From Circinella minor (Eukaryota > Mucoromycota > Mucoromycetes > Mucorales > Lichtheimiaceae): a stretch of DNA of 64,000 bases. The notes under the pieces are model-generated. The model did not search any database. It saw only the letters and a program-made list of their open reading frames with translations, and was not told the DNA's origin. Each line of letters opens with the position of its first letter. The first letter of the stretch is position 1. Position numbers and translations under genes: made by a program. Shown piece after piece: positions 11,561 through 24,459 of the stretch. Location: positions 1-64,000 of the forward strand of contig JAEPRB010000048.1 of NCBI GenBank assembly GCA_016758965.1. Reading direction: 5' to 3'.

Positions 11561-14500
11561 AAATTGCTTTGTTTTTCTACACACTAAGATTACTATTTAC
11601 TGTATAATTATGATGTTAATAATTAATTAATACCCAAACAGCTAAGAACAACAAGAAAACCAGCTTTATAACTACTTTTTTTATTATTACTTTTATACTG
11701 TCCGCTACGAAGGATTGATCCGAATCTATAATTCTTTTTTTATATTTCTACCATGTATACAAGAAGTGTTATTTCATTTTTAATTTTTTTCCTTTATTAT
11801 AGTCTACTATTACTTACTTTACCAGCTATCATTTTTCTTATTATACATTCATAATGATTTATTATTTTCTTCTATCTTATTATGATGGAATCGCTTTATT
11901 ATTATTATTATTATCATGTTTTCTTCGTTGTAGTATTCTCTTTTAAATTTCTGTTGTTTATTCATTTATTTTTTTTGTATATAAAATAATTTCATTTTTG
12001 CAATCAGGCTTTTTAACCACACAAAAAGTCTATTTTTAATCTGAAAAAGAAAATATATGTTGAATGTTCATGATTTTTTTTGCTCTTTCGTGTTAACAGT
12101 CTAACCGAGGCCGGAAATTACCAAATGTTGCCAAGGTGATACAATATTTTATTGTTTTCAAACTATTTATGATGCAGCCAAAGTTATTTCCTCCCATAAA
12201 GTTATAAATCAGGTTAGACTTTTGTCTCTGACCCTGATTTATCTTCTTCATCCGATAATATGGTATATGTAAGAAGAACATTATTACCGCGCACACCTTT
12301 TTTTAAAACACTTTGTCTTTTATGACTATATAATACCAGTATATATTATAGGTTGCAAATGGTGCCAGAAATTTTTGCATGCACTTCCCATTGAAACTAT
12401 CGGTTACACAAAAGGTGGTACTTGTTGAGACCAGGATATAATAATAAATAACGACTTCTTTTATATATATGTTATCTTGTACTTTTTTGTAGTGACAATT
12501 AACTGAAAATATAAATGGAAACATTCGGAGCAATTTTTGTAAAGTCAAAAATTACTCTAGTCATATTTCAGTGTCACCGATATAGCATATTAAATCTTTT
12601 ATAAATTACACACATATATGTGGAATAATGCTACAATAGTGTAAAAATGAGCTAGTCATTGACTGTAGAGTACTACATATTTGAGATTGGCAAAGTTAAG
12701 GTACGTATGATGGTAATATTTCTTTTTTGTTCTCTTAATTTGTACTCGTATAATAAAGCTTTAGTTTTCTCTAGCTACTAAATTATTAATGAGTTATTAG
12801 TAGAACAAATAAATTTATTCTAAAAAAAATATTTGCATCCACAGCGATTACTTATTATTACTTTTGTCAACGAATAAAGAATGTATTTTGTAAAGAAAGT
12901 GAAAAAAAGTATTTTCTAGTTGAGCAATCAACTTTCAAAGCGTCTTAAAAAATGTAAACACATAAAAACGAGCATTTGATAGCATTATATAAGGTAGAGA
13001 TGGTGTTACATGAACGTAATTGCTACAGAAATACCATCAACGAGTATGCCCTATTGCGGAATATATATATGTAAAATCCTGGTACCAGCAAAAAACCTTC
13101 AAATTCTCATCATTGGTACATTATTAAGTAGAGCATATTATAATACTGACTTTATATTTATTTCTTCATGGCGTAAAGGTTAATTTCAAAGTATGACTAT
13201 TAATACACTGTAATTGTAATATATATGGGACAACCTGTTCATTTGAAAGGATAAAGAGAAGATCAAGACAACATTGAAAATGTAGTATTATTTATCGCCG
13301 TATGACTATTACGGCTATCCGCATACAACTATTTAGCGGAAATAAATTTAAGCCAGCGGGCTTTTTTCTGTAAGCAACTAAAAAACACATTTGATTTATT
13401 TATAGTAATTGGTAATTTCAGGATAGAAAATGATTATCAAAAAACAACAGTGAATATATTTAAGCCTAACAATGATCATCCAATACATGATCGATATGAT
13501 TCGATATAAAAATATGTTGGCTGGATTAGATCTGGTGTTAATCTTGTTATATATTTATATAATAGCAGATGACGTCAGAAATCGGATACAGAGAGTCAGA
13601 AAGAAGTTGTCAATTCTGGATATATAACCGTGGGATAATGTATAACTCTTTTTCTAATTTCGAAAATGAGACGATGGCTATTATGTTTTTGCTCTACAGT
13701 TGATAATGCTATAATTATCTCTTTGAAAACTTTAACTTTAATGTTTATAGGAGAAAAATAATGCTATTACCAGCGAGTTGTGAAGATTCACTTATTAATA
13801 AGTATGAAAATGAGATTGTTTAGGCGGAACATAACAAGAATATCAAGAGACGATTATTATTAATGTTCTATCATACGATATTACAACTTGTGAGAGCTTA
13901 CATAATACTGGACTACTATATGTTGCATGACAATGGAAAAAAAGGGGTTACGTAGTAAAAATTCAAAGCTACTGCATTATTATATTTGATCAACTGATTA
14001 CATGCTGTAGGGACTTGTTGCCCTAAATTGTTTATAGATGTTCGTTGCTGGTAAAATATTTTTATTCTATGTAGCAGCTGTCTCATCAGATAATATATGA
14101 ATATGATGCTTATCAACATATATTGGTCTTATTACTTATGCGAACGATTTGTTCATTTTTTTTTAAGTATTTGGCCGCTCTTATGATGAAAGGATGACAT
14201 AATATAATATCTAGACTTGAATTTTTTTATGCAAATAATTTATTTTTGGATCAACTACCGCCCACGTCGATCAATAAACTAAATAATGCATGCTGGGATG
14301 GGATGGTCAAAGCAAAAAAGGAGTTTTATCGGGATGGCCCGTGTGCTTCACATCACCCTAATTATTATGTGAGCGGAAATAAAAAGGGTCACGTCTAATA
14401 CGATATTGGTAATGTATAGCCTTTTTAACACATTTGCATGAGAATTTTTAAGAGCAGAAACAAAAAAAGAACATACCTTTCTTTTTCATTGGCAATAAAC

Positions 14501-16229
14501 AACAAAATAAGACGTATGTCCAAACACAAGGAGGGTCACCGGCTTAAGTGAGGTGTGTGACAACATATGTCATTAATGTATACTGTTTCTCTTTTCGTTT
14601 TTTCTATACTACAAAGTTTTTTTAGGGAAAAAAAAGAAAAAAAAACTTACCCAACATCAACTCGGCCAATTTTTTCGTCGGGTTATCGGCAATAGAGGAT
14701 ACAGTTACATTCCTTTTAAAAAGAGCGTAGTCTAGTTTTTCTTTATAATAACGTTTTATATAATATAGAACGAAAGTTTTGAACTATCATATCCAGATTT
14801 TTTTTTTGGCTCACCGCCAAACTCTAGTTTTATTTGGTGATTATAAATATGGTTTTAGACGATAAACTACGATATTTTAGTAGTAAAAAAGTTTTACATG
14901 GACGTTCTATAATAAGCTGCTTATGGAATTTTATGGCATTTAATCAATACATTTAGCTATAAATATCTATTATGCGGGAAGGGACATCAGCTTCAAGAAA
15001 AAGCGGGTTTTGAGGACCAAAAAAAAATTGGTCATGTGTTCTTTAAAATTTCCCGAAAAAAAAACTACAAACCACCAAATCCAAATTAGGCTCTTCCCCC
15101 AAATTGCATTTAATGCGCGCACTTGATATTTCCCATAATCGATCATGACGTCGTATTCATATAAGAAAATGTTAAATTATATCATTTTCCGTTGACAATA
15201 TAAAAATTATGTGTATGATAGCAACATGATGTTCATTAGTAATGTACTTACCAACCATTTAAAAAAAGTGAATTTGTCGTTCCCTTTTGTATTTGAACAT
15301 GAAAAAATAAATATATAGACTATAACAATAAAAAAATAATAATTGTTGGAGCACTCAATGTTCGTACAATGTTGATTTTCTATTTTTCTGCACAACCACA
15401 AAAAACGAAATATAAACAGTGAGCGACTCCAAATCAAGAAAGATGACGTCAAGCTGTGTGCAGTTACCCCGGTTGAATATGTAATTCGAAAAGACACCTT
15501 TTTTCTTTTCAAATATTATTGTCAATGTTTTAAAATGATAATCAGAAAAGAGTTTTGAGGGTGTAATAGAAGAAGCCATAGACACGTCTTTACAATGTAA
15601 AGTGGTGGAGTAAAGCGATAATGCAAAAACCGAGAAGAAATATATATGATGATTCTAAAAAAAGAACAGAAAAAGGGGTCAATGTTTAAAACATTGAATT
15701 CACCCAATGAATTCGTGGGTCACCGGGGCCATGAAAATGTATTTCGGGGTTATAGAGTGCGTCATTCGGAGAGGGAAAAAGATAGATAACAAGAACACAA
15801 GAAGTATGTGCGTGCGTGAGGCCTTTATAACCAGTGCATTGATCAATCATATCAGGTTATCAGAGTTATCAAATATAGGAGTGCTGATCACAAGATCACT
15901 TTTAAAGGTTTAGTCAGATCAATCGATAAAAAAGCACATATTACCACATTAATAATATCATGATGTTAATTTTTTCACAGCTAAAAAAGCGTTATATTAA
16001 TAATATTGTACGAAAATATGGGGCAAGCGAAGTATTTTTTTGGGGGACAGTAGGTGGGAACAGAGAAAAGGACAAGAAAAATATGGTTATGGCTATGCGT
16101 TTAATAAGAGTGATAGAAAAGATAGAGATAACGATAGTTTTATATGCAGAGAAGAGGGGAAAAAGAATCAAAGGGTATTAATGGATATTTTTTGTTGGTA
16201 ATGCATACAAGTTAATTTGATGTATTTGT
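11561..16229. other. Long gene-poor interval
   Basis: The first 400 bases are the T-rich 3' region of the 7-TM gene. The rest, to the end of the P5C reductase gene, is AT-rich with only short frames lacking motifs. The segment near 14270-14560 is less AT-rich than its surroundings but encodes nothing I can recognise. No tRNA-like cloverleaf was noticed. Confidence 0.5.
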
Positions 16230-17338
16230 TTATTTGGAAAGATCTTGAGCGAGCTGTTGACCACGTCGTTCAGCAGCAAATACAGCATCCTCCATAACTT
16301 TTCGAATGTTGTTGTTTTCTAATGAATTGACAGCAGCTTCAGTTGTACCCTTTGGTGATGTAACCTTACGGCGAAGGGTAGCCAAGTCATCCTCTGATTC
16401 TTGTGCCATGCGTGCTGCGCCAACGCAAGTTTGTAATGTCAGAGCCTTTGCATCTTCCGGTGTCAGACCAGCTGCGATACCGGCATTTTCTATGGTAATT
16501 TATAACATATGCATGTTAGAAAAAACAGCAAATAATTGGAATAAAATCTAGGCCCAAAACCATTTATCCATTCGCATCCCAATTGTTTATCTATCATCAC
16601 TGATAATCACATTCTTCCCTCCCAAACTGGAATAAATTATATATTACTGCTTGAACTATACTTACGCATGGCTTCCATAATCAAAAAGAAATATGCGGGA
16701 CCACTACCGCTAATACCAGTGACAGTGTCAATTTGAGGTTCTTTTTGAACCCACGATACTTGCTTGGCAATTGAATTCATAATGGATTCAGTGATAGTGC
16801 GTTGATCAGTGTTGACACGAGAAGTAGCGTATAAGCCAACTGCACCTTCCGAAATTAATGCGGGAGTATTAGGCATGCAGCGGACGATCGGTACTGAGTC
16901 CGAGGAGAGCCATTCTGACATGGCGTCTGTGGTAATGCCGGCAGCGATCGAAATGAGCAAAATGGAAGGGTTTTTTAAGATCGAGGGAGCAAGAGTTGTG
17001 AGAACAGATTTTAATACTTGAGGTTTGACGGCAAGGACAACGACGTCTGCGCCATCAACAGCAGCTTCATTATCGGTTGAACTGACCATTTCGGGGTAAC
17101 GAGTTTCCATGTACTTGCGACGTTCGTCGAATGGCTCGGAGAAACGCAAACGGGAACCTGGATGGCCACTTGTTTGTAAACCTGCAAGAATGGCTTCAGC
17201 CATGTTGCCACCACCAATGAAAGAAATAACAGGACGTTGATTTGAAGCAGAAACCATTGGAGATAAATGAGAAGAAATAGTATGAAGTCTTTGATTAACA
17301 ACAGAAGAAGTAAAAGTTGCAGCAGATCGGAAAGACAT
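16230..17338 (-). CDS. PRO3: Pyrroline-5-carboxylate reductase
   Basis: Catalyses the last step of proline synthesis, NAD(P)H-dependent reduction of 1-pyrroline-5-carboxylate. Two exons (16666-17338 and 16230-16489) join in phase to give 310 residues. The Rossmann nucleotide-binding motif is VISFIGGGNMAEAILAGL near residues 39-56. The conserved VVLAVKPQ and VRCMPNTPALISEGA follow, then the P5CR signature region GISGSGPAYFFLIMEAM. The second exon completes the all-helical dimerisation domain (AGIAAGLTPEDAKALTLQT, VTSPKGTTEAA). The N-terminus has about 32 extra residues rich in Ser, Arg and hydroxylated residues with no acids (MSFRSAATFTSSVVNQRLHT), which suggests a mitochondrial presequence; an internal Met at residue 28 could give a shorter form. 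Spliced length without the extension is typical of the family (about 280). Confidence 0.95.
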
Positions 17339-17958
17339 GATTGTTATTTGAAATTCAAGTTATTTATATACAAAAAAAAAATAAGATAATTGGGATTGTC
17401 AAGGTACAGAAAATTTAAAGAGAGAGAAAAAAAGAAATTCACCACCAAACAAATGCACAGAGCAAAAAGAAGTTTTTTTTTGAAGTCCACCCCCCACTTT
17501 TGTCATAAGTTGTAATAGTGAGTGAACGTCCCCCAATGTGCTTTGTTTCTTTTTTTTTTTTTCTTTCAAACCCCCCACACGGTCACGATTCTGACTGATT
17601 CCCTAATTTAGATTAAACTTGTGTCCTTTTATCAAAAGCTTTTCACGCTGCTGCCATATGAACACCCAATTGGACCCTTTCCTGTCGTCATTCATTCTCG
17701 TCGTTTACTGGCCCGTGATAACGATCATTCTCTCCCAACGCTTTGGATCTAATCTCTCAACGATCAGTTAATATGCATATATATAAACATCTGGACCCCC
17801 TTTGCTCTTGTCTATTGCAAGTGACACACATCTCACACACAACCACCTTCACACACTTACACATACATACGCTTTTTGGTTCTCTTTGAACATCTTTCTT
17901 TTTTACTCACTCGAACTCCCCCAGCCTTCCCTCTTTTCCGAATGTAAAATGACGTAGT
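17339..17958. promoter_or_regulatory. Intergenic promoter region of P5C reductase, with a plus-strand TATA-like signal
   Basis: This is the upstream region of the minus-strand P5C reductase gene. It also contains, on the plus strand, ATATATATAAAC near 17776-17788 followed by about 150 bases of strongly CT/CA-rich DNA up to 17940. That arrangement resembles the core promoter and leader of other genes in the window, yet the only gene downstream on that strand side is the antisense phosducin-like gene. No plus-strand ORF of note follows (ATG ACG TAG at 17949). Confidence 0.35.
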
Positions 17959-19039
17959 TTACCTTACAAGGGCAGCTTCAACTGCTTCTTCACTAAACCG
18001 TGGACCCACATAATCCACAAAACGTACCAAATTGGCCACTAGCATCCCAGCTTTGTATGCTAATATTGTAGGCGATCCAACCAAATCAAACTCCAAATCT
18101 GCAGCAGACACTCTAATAAATTTGGCCAGTGCGTATTTTTGTGCCAGGTCCACTAGAAATTCATCTAATTTTCTGCAAGTTGAAATAGACTAAAAAGATG
18201 TATCAACCCAATCATAACAACAAATAATGGAAATTAGTATCATCTGTATTATCAGTATTATAATACTTTAGTTTTTTTTCTTATCTATCTATATTTTTAG
18301 TATACATAAATCCCCCTTCTTTTTCTTTCTTGTTCTTTTCTTCTATTTTCTAGCTTTTTGGGTACCCCATGTTTTTCTATTATCTCATTATAATTTAATT
18401 GCCCCATTACCTCATCATACAGGTGAACTACTACTGGAACAGTACGCCACTCTTTATCTATCACTGTTGCATAATCGTCTGCTGTAATATCCTCAACTTT
18501 TCCGAATACACGATGCATCGTGCGTGACTGATGATTATTCATTTGTTTTAATTCTTCCAATCGTTTTTCTCTGTAAAGTCGAATTGCTTCTTCATCATCT
18601 TCGTCAAATAAATCATTATCACTATTATCCTTTTCATCAGATGGATATTCCAATACGAGTTGTCGTTCAGCTTCATCCTGCAAATATGTCGTCGTCGTTG
18701 GAGCTTTAGCCATCATTCTTTCATTATATGCTCTACGTGAGTCTGCTTGAGCTTCACGCTGTTCTCGTTGGTAGTGTGCGTGATCTGCTATAACACCTTT
18801 AGGACCAGTCTGAGGCCCCATCTTGCGCCCTGGGAATGCTTCCTAATTATTATTTTTAGTAACGTGGTGGAAAGGGAATGTTAGTCATTTAGTATATGTA
18901 ATAATTTCAAAAATAAATAGAATCATGTCATATTTTGGCTTATAAACTTTACAGGAGTGGATGTTTCAACAGAATTGTACTCAGAGCCACTGTCATCTGC
19001 ATCTTCTTTCTGAATCTGAGCAAGTAGTGGATCGTTCAT
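17959..19039 (-). CDS. Phosducin-like protein (thioredoxin-fold G-beta-gamma/CCT co-chaperone)
   Basis: Three exons (18953-19039, 18411-18842, 17959-18189), all phase 0, give 249 residues. The family assists folding of G-protein beta-gamma dimers, or of other CCT substrates, in the cytosol. The N-terminal part holds GPQTGPKGVIADHAHYQ, the helix-1 motif (TGPKGVI.D) of the phosducin/PhLP1 branch that contacts G-beta. An acidic stretch follows (DEKDNSDNDLFDEDDEE). The C-terminal thioredoxin-like domain has WRTVPVVVHLYDE, LDEFLVDLAQKY, KFIRVSAADLEFD and PTILAYKAGMLVANLV. The TGPKGVI motif favours PhLP1 (PDCL) over the PhLP2/3 branches. It lacks a CxxC motif, as expected for the family. Transcribed divergently from the ARF6 gene 540 bp away. 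Confidence 0.9.
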
Positions 19040-19577
19040 TGTACAATAGAAATAAGTTGTAAAAAATACGCTGCGTCAGTTACAACAACTCCGCCTTTTT
19101 TCGCTTGTGTTTTTTTTGATGATCACCCAAAAGGAGTTTCTGGTGTCCCTGAAAAAAAATATTTCTAAATTTTAAAAACGTGTGATAATTGTCATTTTAA
19201 AAATCTGAAAACATAAAAGTAAATAGATTTAAAAATAAAAAGAGAAAATAAGATTTCATCATTATAGTAATAACGGATACGAGAAAGTAATAGAAATCAT
19301 CTCCATAGTAACGGTTACTACGGCTTTTTTTTTTGTGTTCTGTAATTTATTTGATTGTTGTGTTGCTTCTTTACTCACCTGCAAACAATAAATCGCTTTA
19401 ACACCGAACATATTAAGGAGCGAAAATTTAGGCAGCTTTTTTTTTTTTTTTGAGATAACTTTTTTTCATACCACTTTTTTTTTTTCTATATCCAAGAAAA
19501 AACTCTTGCCTCTCCTTTAATTTATTTTTCCTTCTATTTCTTATTTGCTCATCTTTACAGTATAATATATAATCATC
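19040..19577. promoter_or_regulatory. Divergent promoter region between phosducin-like gene and ARF6
   Basis: 538 bp between two divergently transcribed start codons. It contains T-tracts near 19326-19340 and 19436-19452, and a CT-rich leader before the ARF6 ATG. The inverted half-sites AGTAAC/GTTACT around 19305-19320 could bind a dimeric factor, but the centre is imperfect. Confidence 0.4.
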
Positions 19578-20475
<898 letters not shown>

Positions 20476-20874
20476 AAGAAAAAATTATATTATATTCCTC
20501 CTCTCCCTTCTTAACAATACAATTATGAAGATGACAGAAAAAAGAAAACAAATATCCCTTATTCCTCTTTTTTACATAATAGCTTAACTTTCTTTTTTGT
20601 GATTCTCTTATCTTCTCTTTTCTTTTTTTTTGTTCTACGATGAAATTTCTCTTATTTTGACTCGTTTATTTTCTTTATTATTCTTACTTCTTCTCTAACC
20701 CCTCTTTTCTACTTAGTTATATTATTCCTCTCTGTTTTTCTTGTCCTGTCATTTATTTATATATTATCAATCACCCCTTCTAGTTCCCCTCATGACCTTA
20801 TTAATATGTGTTTTTCTCTCTCACTCTCACTCTCATATTTTCCTCGTCAATCAATTTTTTTGTTACATGTTTAT
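20476..20874. other. Shared 3' region of convergent ARF6 and ECHDC1-like genes
   Basis: About 400 bp of pyrimidine-rich (TCTT-rich) DNA between the two convergent stop codons. No ORF. Probably the 3' UTRs of both genes. Confidence 0.6.
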
Positions 20875-21856
20875 TTAAATTTTGGATAATCCAGCTAATT
20901 CTTGCAACACAGATGCTTCAAATGCTTCATCTTGATCCATATCTGCTCGTACAATTAATTTCTTCATACCACGGACAGCACCAGGTGTGACGCGTTCACC
21001 GGTACGTTCATCAAATATAAAACCCTTGAGAAACGCTTTGCTTGCGTCTAAACATGCATTATGGACATCTGAACCAGATGTCGTATTCACAATCACGTCA
21101 GCTAATCCGAGCTTGTTGGCCATAACTGCATCAATCTTCGGTGCACTGCCTAAGATATATAATGCTTTTTTACGGCCAATAATATTTACCAAGCGTCGTG
21201 CTCCTCCTGTTTTATAATATGAAATTAGTTAGAATATGAAATACGTCTGTTTTATTTATTGTCATCAATAATGGTTAAGATTATTACCCCAAGGTGAGGT
21301 GACACCCATCCGTGTCTGGACAAATCGTAAAAATGTTGTGGATGCTATACAAACATAATCGAATGCTGTAATCAATTCTGTACCTCCACCTAACGCTGGT
21401 CCGGCCATGGATGCTACAGTAATATAAGGTAAACGAGAAAATCGCGACAATGCATCATGCATCAAATGATTTACATGGCCTGCCATATCAGGTTCTCTTA
21501 AATGCTCTTGAGCAAAAGTTAAATCTATGGCATGTTATTATAGAATAAGTAAACTATTACTTGGATACTGTGTATGCTTATAATAATAGCAAGTTACCTA
21601 GGCCTGCACAGAATGCTTTTCCAGGAGCTCCAGTGACAATAATAGCAACAGAATCTCTTGGATCCTGTTTCTCTAGTCTTACAACAATTTCATGAAACTC
21701 GACCATCATTTTACCACTGAATGCATTTTGACGTTCGGGATTATTCAAAGTAATCAACCCAATACCTTGTGCAAAGTTGGGATTGTAATGAACATTTCCT
21801 TGACCCACTGAACGTAGCTTTGTAATAGCTAGTGAGATGGAATTACCTGTTGCCAT
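20875..21856 (-). CDS. Enoyl-CoA hydratase/isomerase-fold protein, ECHDC1-like
   Basis: Three exons (21598-21856, 21288-21524, 20875-21206) give 275 residues of the crotonase fold. Markers are LITLNNPERQNAFSGKMM, IIVTGAPGKAFCAGLDL (oxyanion-hole loop 1), ITVASMAGPALGGGTELI (oxyanion-hole loop 2) and GVTSPWGGARRLVNIIG. The last segment, with its SPWGG motif and the following KKALYILGSAPKIDA, is closest to ECHDC1, an ethylmalonyl-CoA decarboxylase that removes carboxylated acyl-CoA by-products of fatty acid synthesis. The exact substrate is inferred from this resemblance; a generic enoyl-CoA hydratase cannot be excluded. No mitochondrial presequence or C-terminal peroxisomal SKL-type signal (it ends LSKI), so it is probably cytosolic, as known for ECHDC1. 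Confidence 0.85.
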
Positions 21857-24117
21857 GGGAGTGATGGGTGGCTGCTATGGAGGAAAAATGGGTGAAAAAG
21901 AGGTTTTCCATATATAATGTGATAATTAAAAGCTTGTGAAAATGCTGACATATAGTTACCAAACTATACTGGGTTTCAATGATCACTTATTCTGCATAAA
22001 ACAATGTTCAAAACTTCACTAATAAAAATACTTTCATACTGCTGATACCTATATTATAACCTTAAAACACTTTAATTCATTTGATGCTCACACAACAGCA
22101 AATACAGAAATAACCAACATATTTCGTATCATAGTAACATCAACTTTATTGAGTAAATATCTACATTATTGTACATGTCAATTGTGTTCGAAAGAAAGCG
22201 TGGAGTAAGAAGAAATGTATGTGTTCTTGGAAGATTATAGAACATTTGAGCTACTGATTTGAGATACTACGTACCTATCTTTAGAATTCCATTTACATAA
22301 ATCCATTACATAAAGTTTAGATAAAAATATAGAAAAGGTAATCAATAAGTTATAATGAGTAAGCAACAGTTGGGAAAAAAAGCCTTTTTAAACATTTTTC
22401 ACTTTTTTGAAATCATCCAGATTGATAAGTTTGCAGGTTACTAGCTTAATTTTTTGGACCTTGCTTCATGAATTTCATATATAATTGTATATCGTTATAA
22501 AGTTGATGCGACATGACATTTTAAATCGTAATGCTATACACATAAAAAAATTGCATAATAAGGGTTGTATATTAAACAAGCTGGACACTTTTTTCCATCA
22601 CCTTCGTTCAAATTTATTATAAAGTACGTACGTAACCGCATAGTATTATAATAATAGCTCTCGCTAGATATCCTCTCCTATGTCAATGATATAATATGTA
22701 TGTAAATCTTTTCTTGAATTTTGCTTTATGATTAAAAGATGTCCACAATTATTTTTATTAACCGAACCAATACAACTAGATTAATAATCTATATTCTTGT
22801 GCAATAACTACAGTAAATAAAAATTCTTTCTTTGAAAAATGATGAAATCCACTCCGTGTGGGAGTAAATTTAATATGTTTATTCGGCTGTGCATATCAAA
22901 TGTTATCGTGAGAAAAAGTTACAGAATGGATAGCTAATAGAAAAGGAAGATTCTCTCTTTATAAAGCAGACGTTCTTTATTACCTGAAAGTTTAAAAGCA
23001 TTCACAAAACATTGTATGCTATATATAAAAAGAAGTTGAATTTTTTTACGTTCTTACGAGTATCATAGCACTATAGAATAAAATACATATCACAAAGTAC
23101 GTATGTCCGTGTTATTACACACGCTTCAGTTGTTATAGGTATAATAATATTGGTAAAATAAAGAGGATATAAATGGTGATCAAATTCATTATGATGTCAA
23201 CATGACAATACTGCAATGTTTCATAAAGGAGAAAGAGTTAACAATTTACTAAATTAGGTGTACATACTAAAAAATGATCAAGATACGTATAAAAGTTTTG
23301 TCATTGTAATAAACTAATATTTATGTTCTTTTATGTTCTTTCATTAATGGTGCCATGAAACCGTACATTTTTTTTATTTCAATTGTAATCAATTAGTCAT
23401 GCAGTGATAATAGCTCATTACCAGCATCACGTCATGATCATCACCTTTGATCCCCTTATCAGAAAAAAAAGATTAATTAGATGTTTCCATGTACAGTATG
23501 TAATTCTTAATACATCAAAACAAAACAACATTATATGATGTTCCCGTGTCCCAATCAATAGACTTTGATCATATATCTGATGGGAATAATGTGGGGCAAA
23601 CCGGTTCCATATCCGTGTATACATACATGACATTCATAAATTCGATCACAAGGCTGTCTGCAGTTTCGTCACCCAGTTAATATACTAAATAAAAAGCTGC
23701 ATCATATAGCAGTGATTAAAGCATCCAGCTTTAATTTAATATATGTAAAAAGATAAACTATTATCATATAAAAAGAATTGTTTTTGCTTCAAATCCGCTG
23801 TAAAAAAAAATCATAATTTAGAAAAAAAAAACATATTTTTTTTTACCTACATATGCCTCTTGAGAAAAGGCGTTTCTCTTGTTGACATTGATTTTCTGTA
23901 AAGAGTAAAACAACAACAACGATATCATCTATCATGCCATCGTCATAAGACCTCTTTTTTTTTTAGTTATTTTCATTTATTTGTTATATAAATAAACATT
24001 TATGGATGTAGAAATAAATTACAAAGCCCACTGTTTGCTGCGTATTCCATTTATCTGTTCTTTCTTCTTGTTTTCAACATTATTGACTTTTACACACTCA
24101 TCGGCAAAAAAATCAAA
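21857..24117. other. Intergenic, AT-rich, no supported gene
   Basis: Upstream regions of the ECHDC1-like gene and of the small gene at 24118. Only short frames are present. TATATAAATAAAC at about 23985-23998 is a plausible TATA element for the next gene. Confidence 0.5.
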
Positions 24118-24459
24118 ATGATCACTTCAACATACCATCGATCTTCTTCATCTTCCTCATCATCATTATTAATGTCATCATCTGTTGCTAACCTTTCTGC
24201 AGCAGCACGATCTTATACACGATTAGATGAAATGCTTTCAATTTCTAGTAACAAGAGTACTGGTTGTTTAAATGAAGAAAAGCAGCATAATGAAGAAGCT
24301 ACCATGGAAGATGAAGATGAAGACGAAGACTCTGGTGTATTTTTAAACTATCGACCATATCGCTCTTCTCAATTTTATCGTCGTCGGCGATGTTCACTAT
24401 TGGTATCCATGGATTCTTGTCGAATGGAGACAATCTTTGAAGAAAAAGGGGAAGAGTAA
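24118..24459 (+). CDS. Small Ser-rich/acidic hypothetical protein
   Basis: A single-exon frame of 113 residues that I do not recognise. The N-terminal third is Ser-rich with a run of eight Ser (YHRSSSSSSSSLLMSSS). A middle acidic block follows (EEATMEDEDEDEDSGVF), then a basic YRPYRSSQFYRRRRCSLL segment and a short acidic end. A TATA-like sequence lies about 130 bp upstream, and an A-rich context precedes the ATG (AAAAAATCAAAATG). The mix of charge blocks and the compact promoter make it a likely real gene, perhaps a regulatory or intrinsically disordered protein, but no function is assigned. Confidence 0.55.
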   Translation: MITSTYHRSSSSSSSSLLMSSSVANLSAAARSYTRLDEMLSISSNKSTGCLNEEKQHNEEATMEDEDEDEDSGVFLNYRPYRSSQFYRRRRCSLLVSMDSCRMETIFEEKGEE

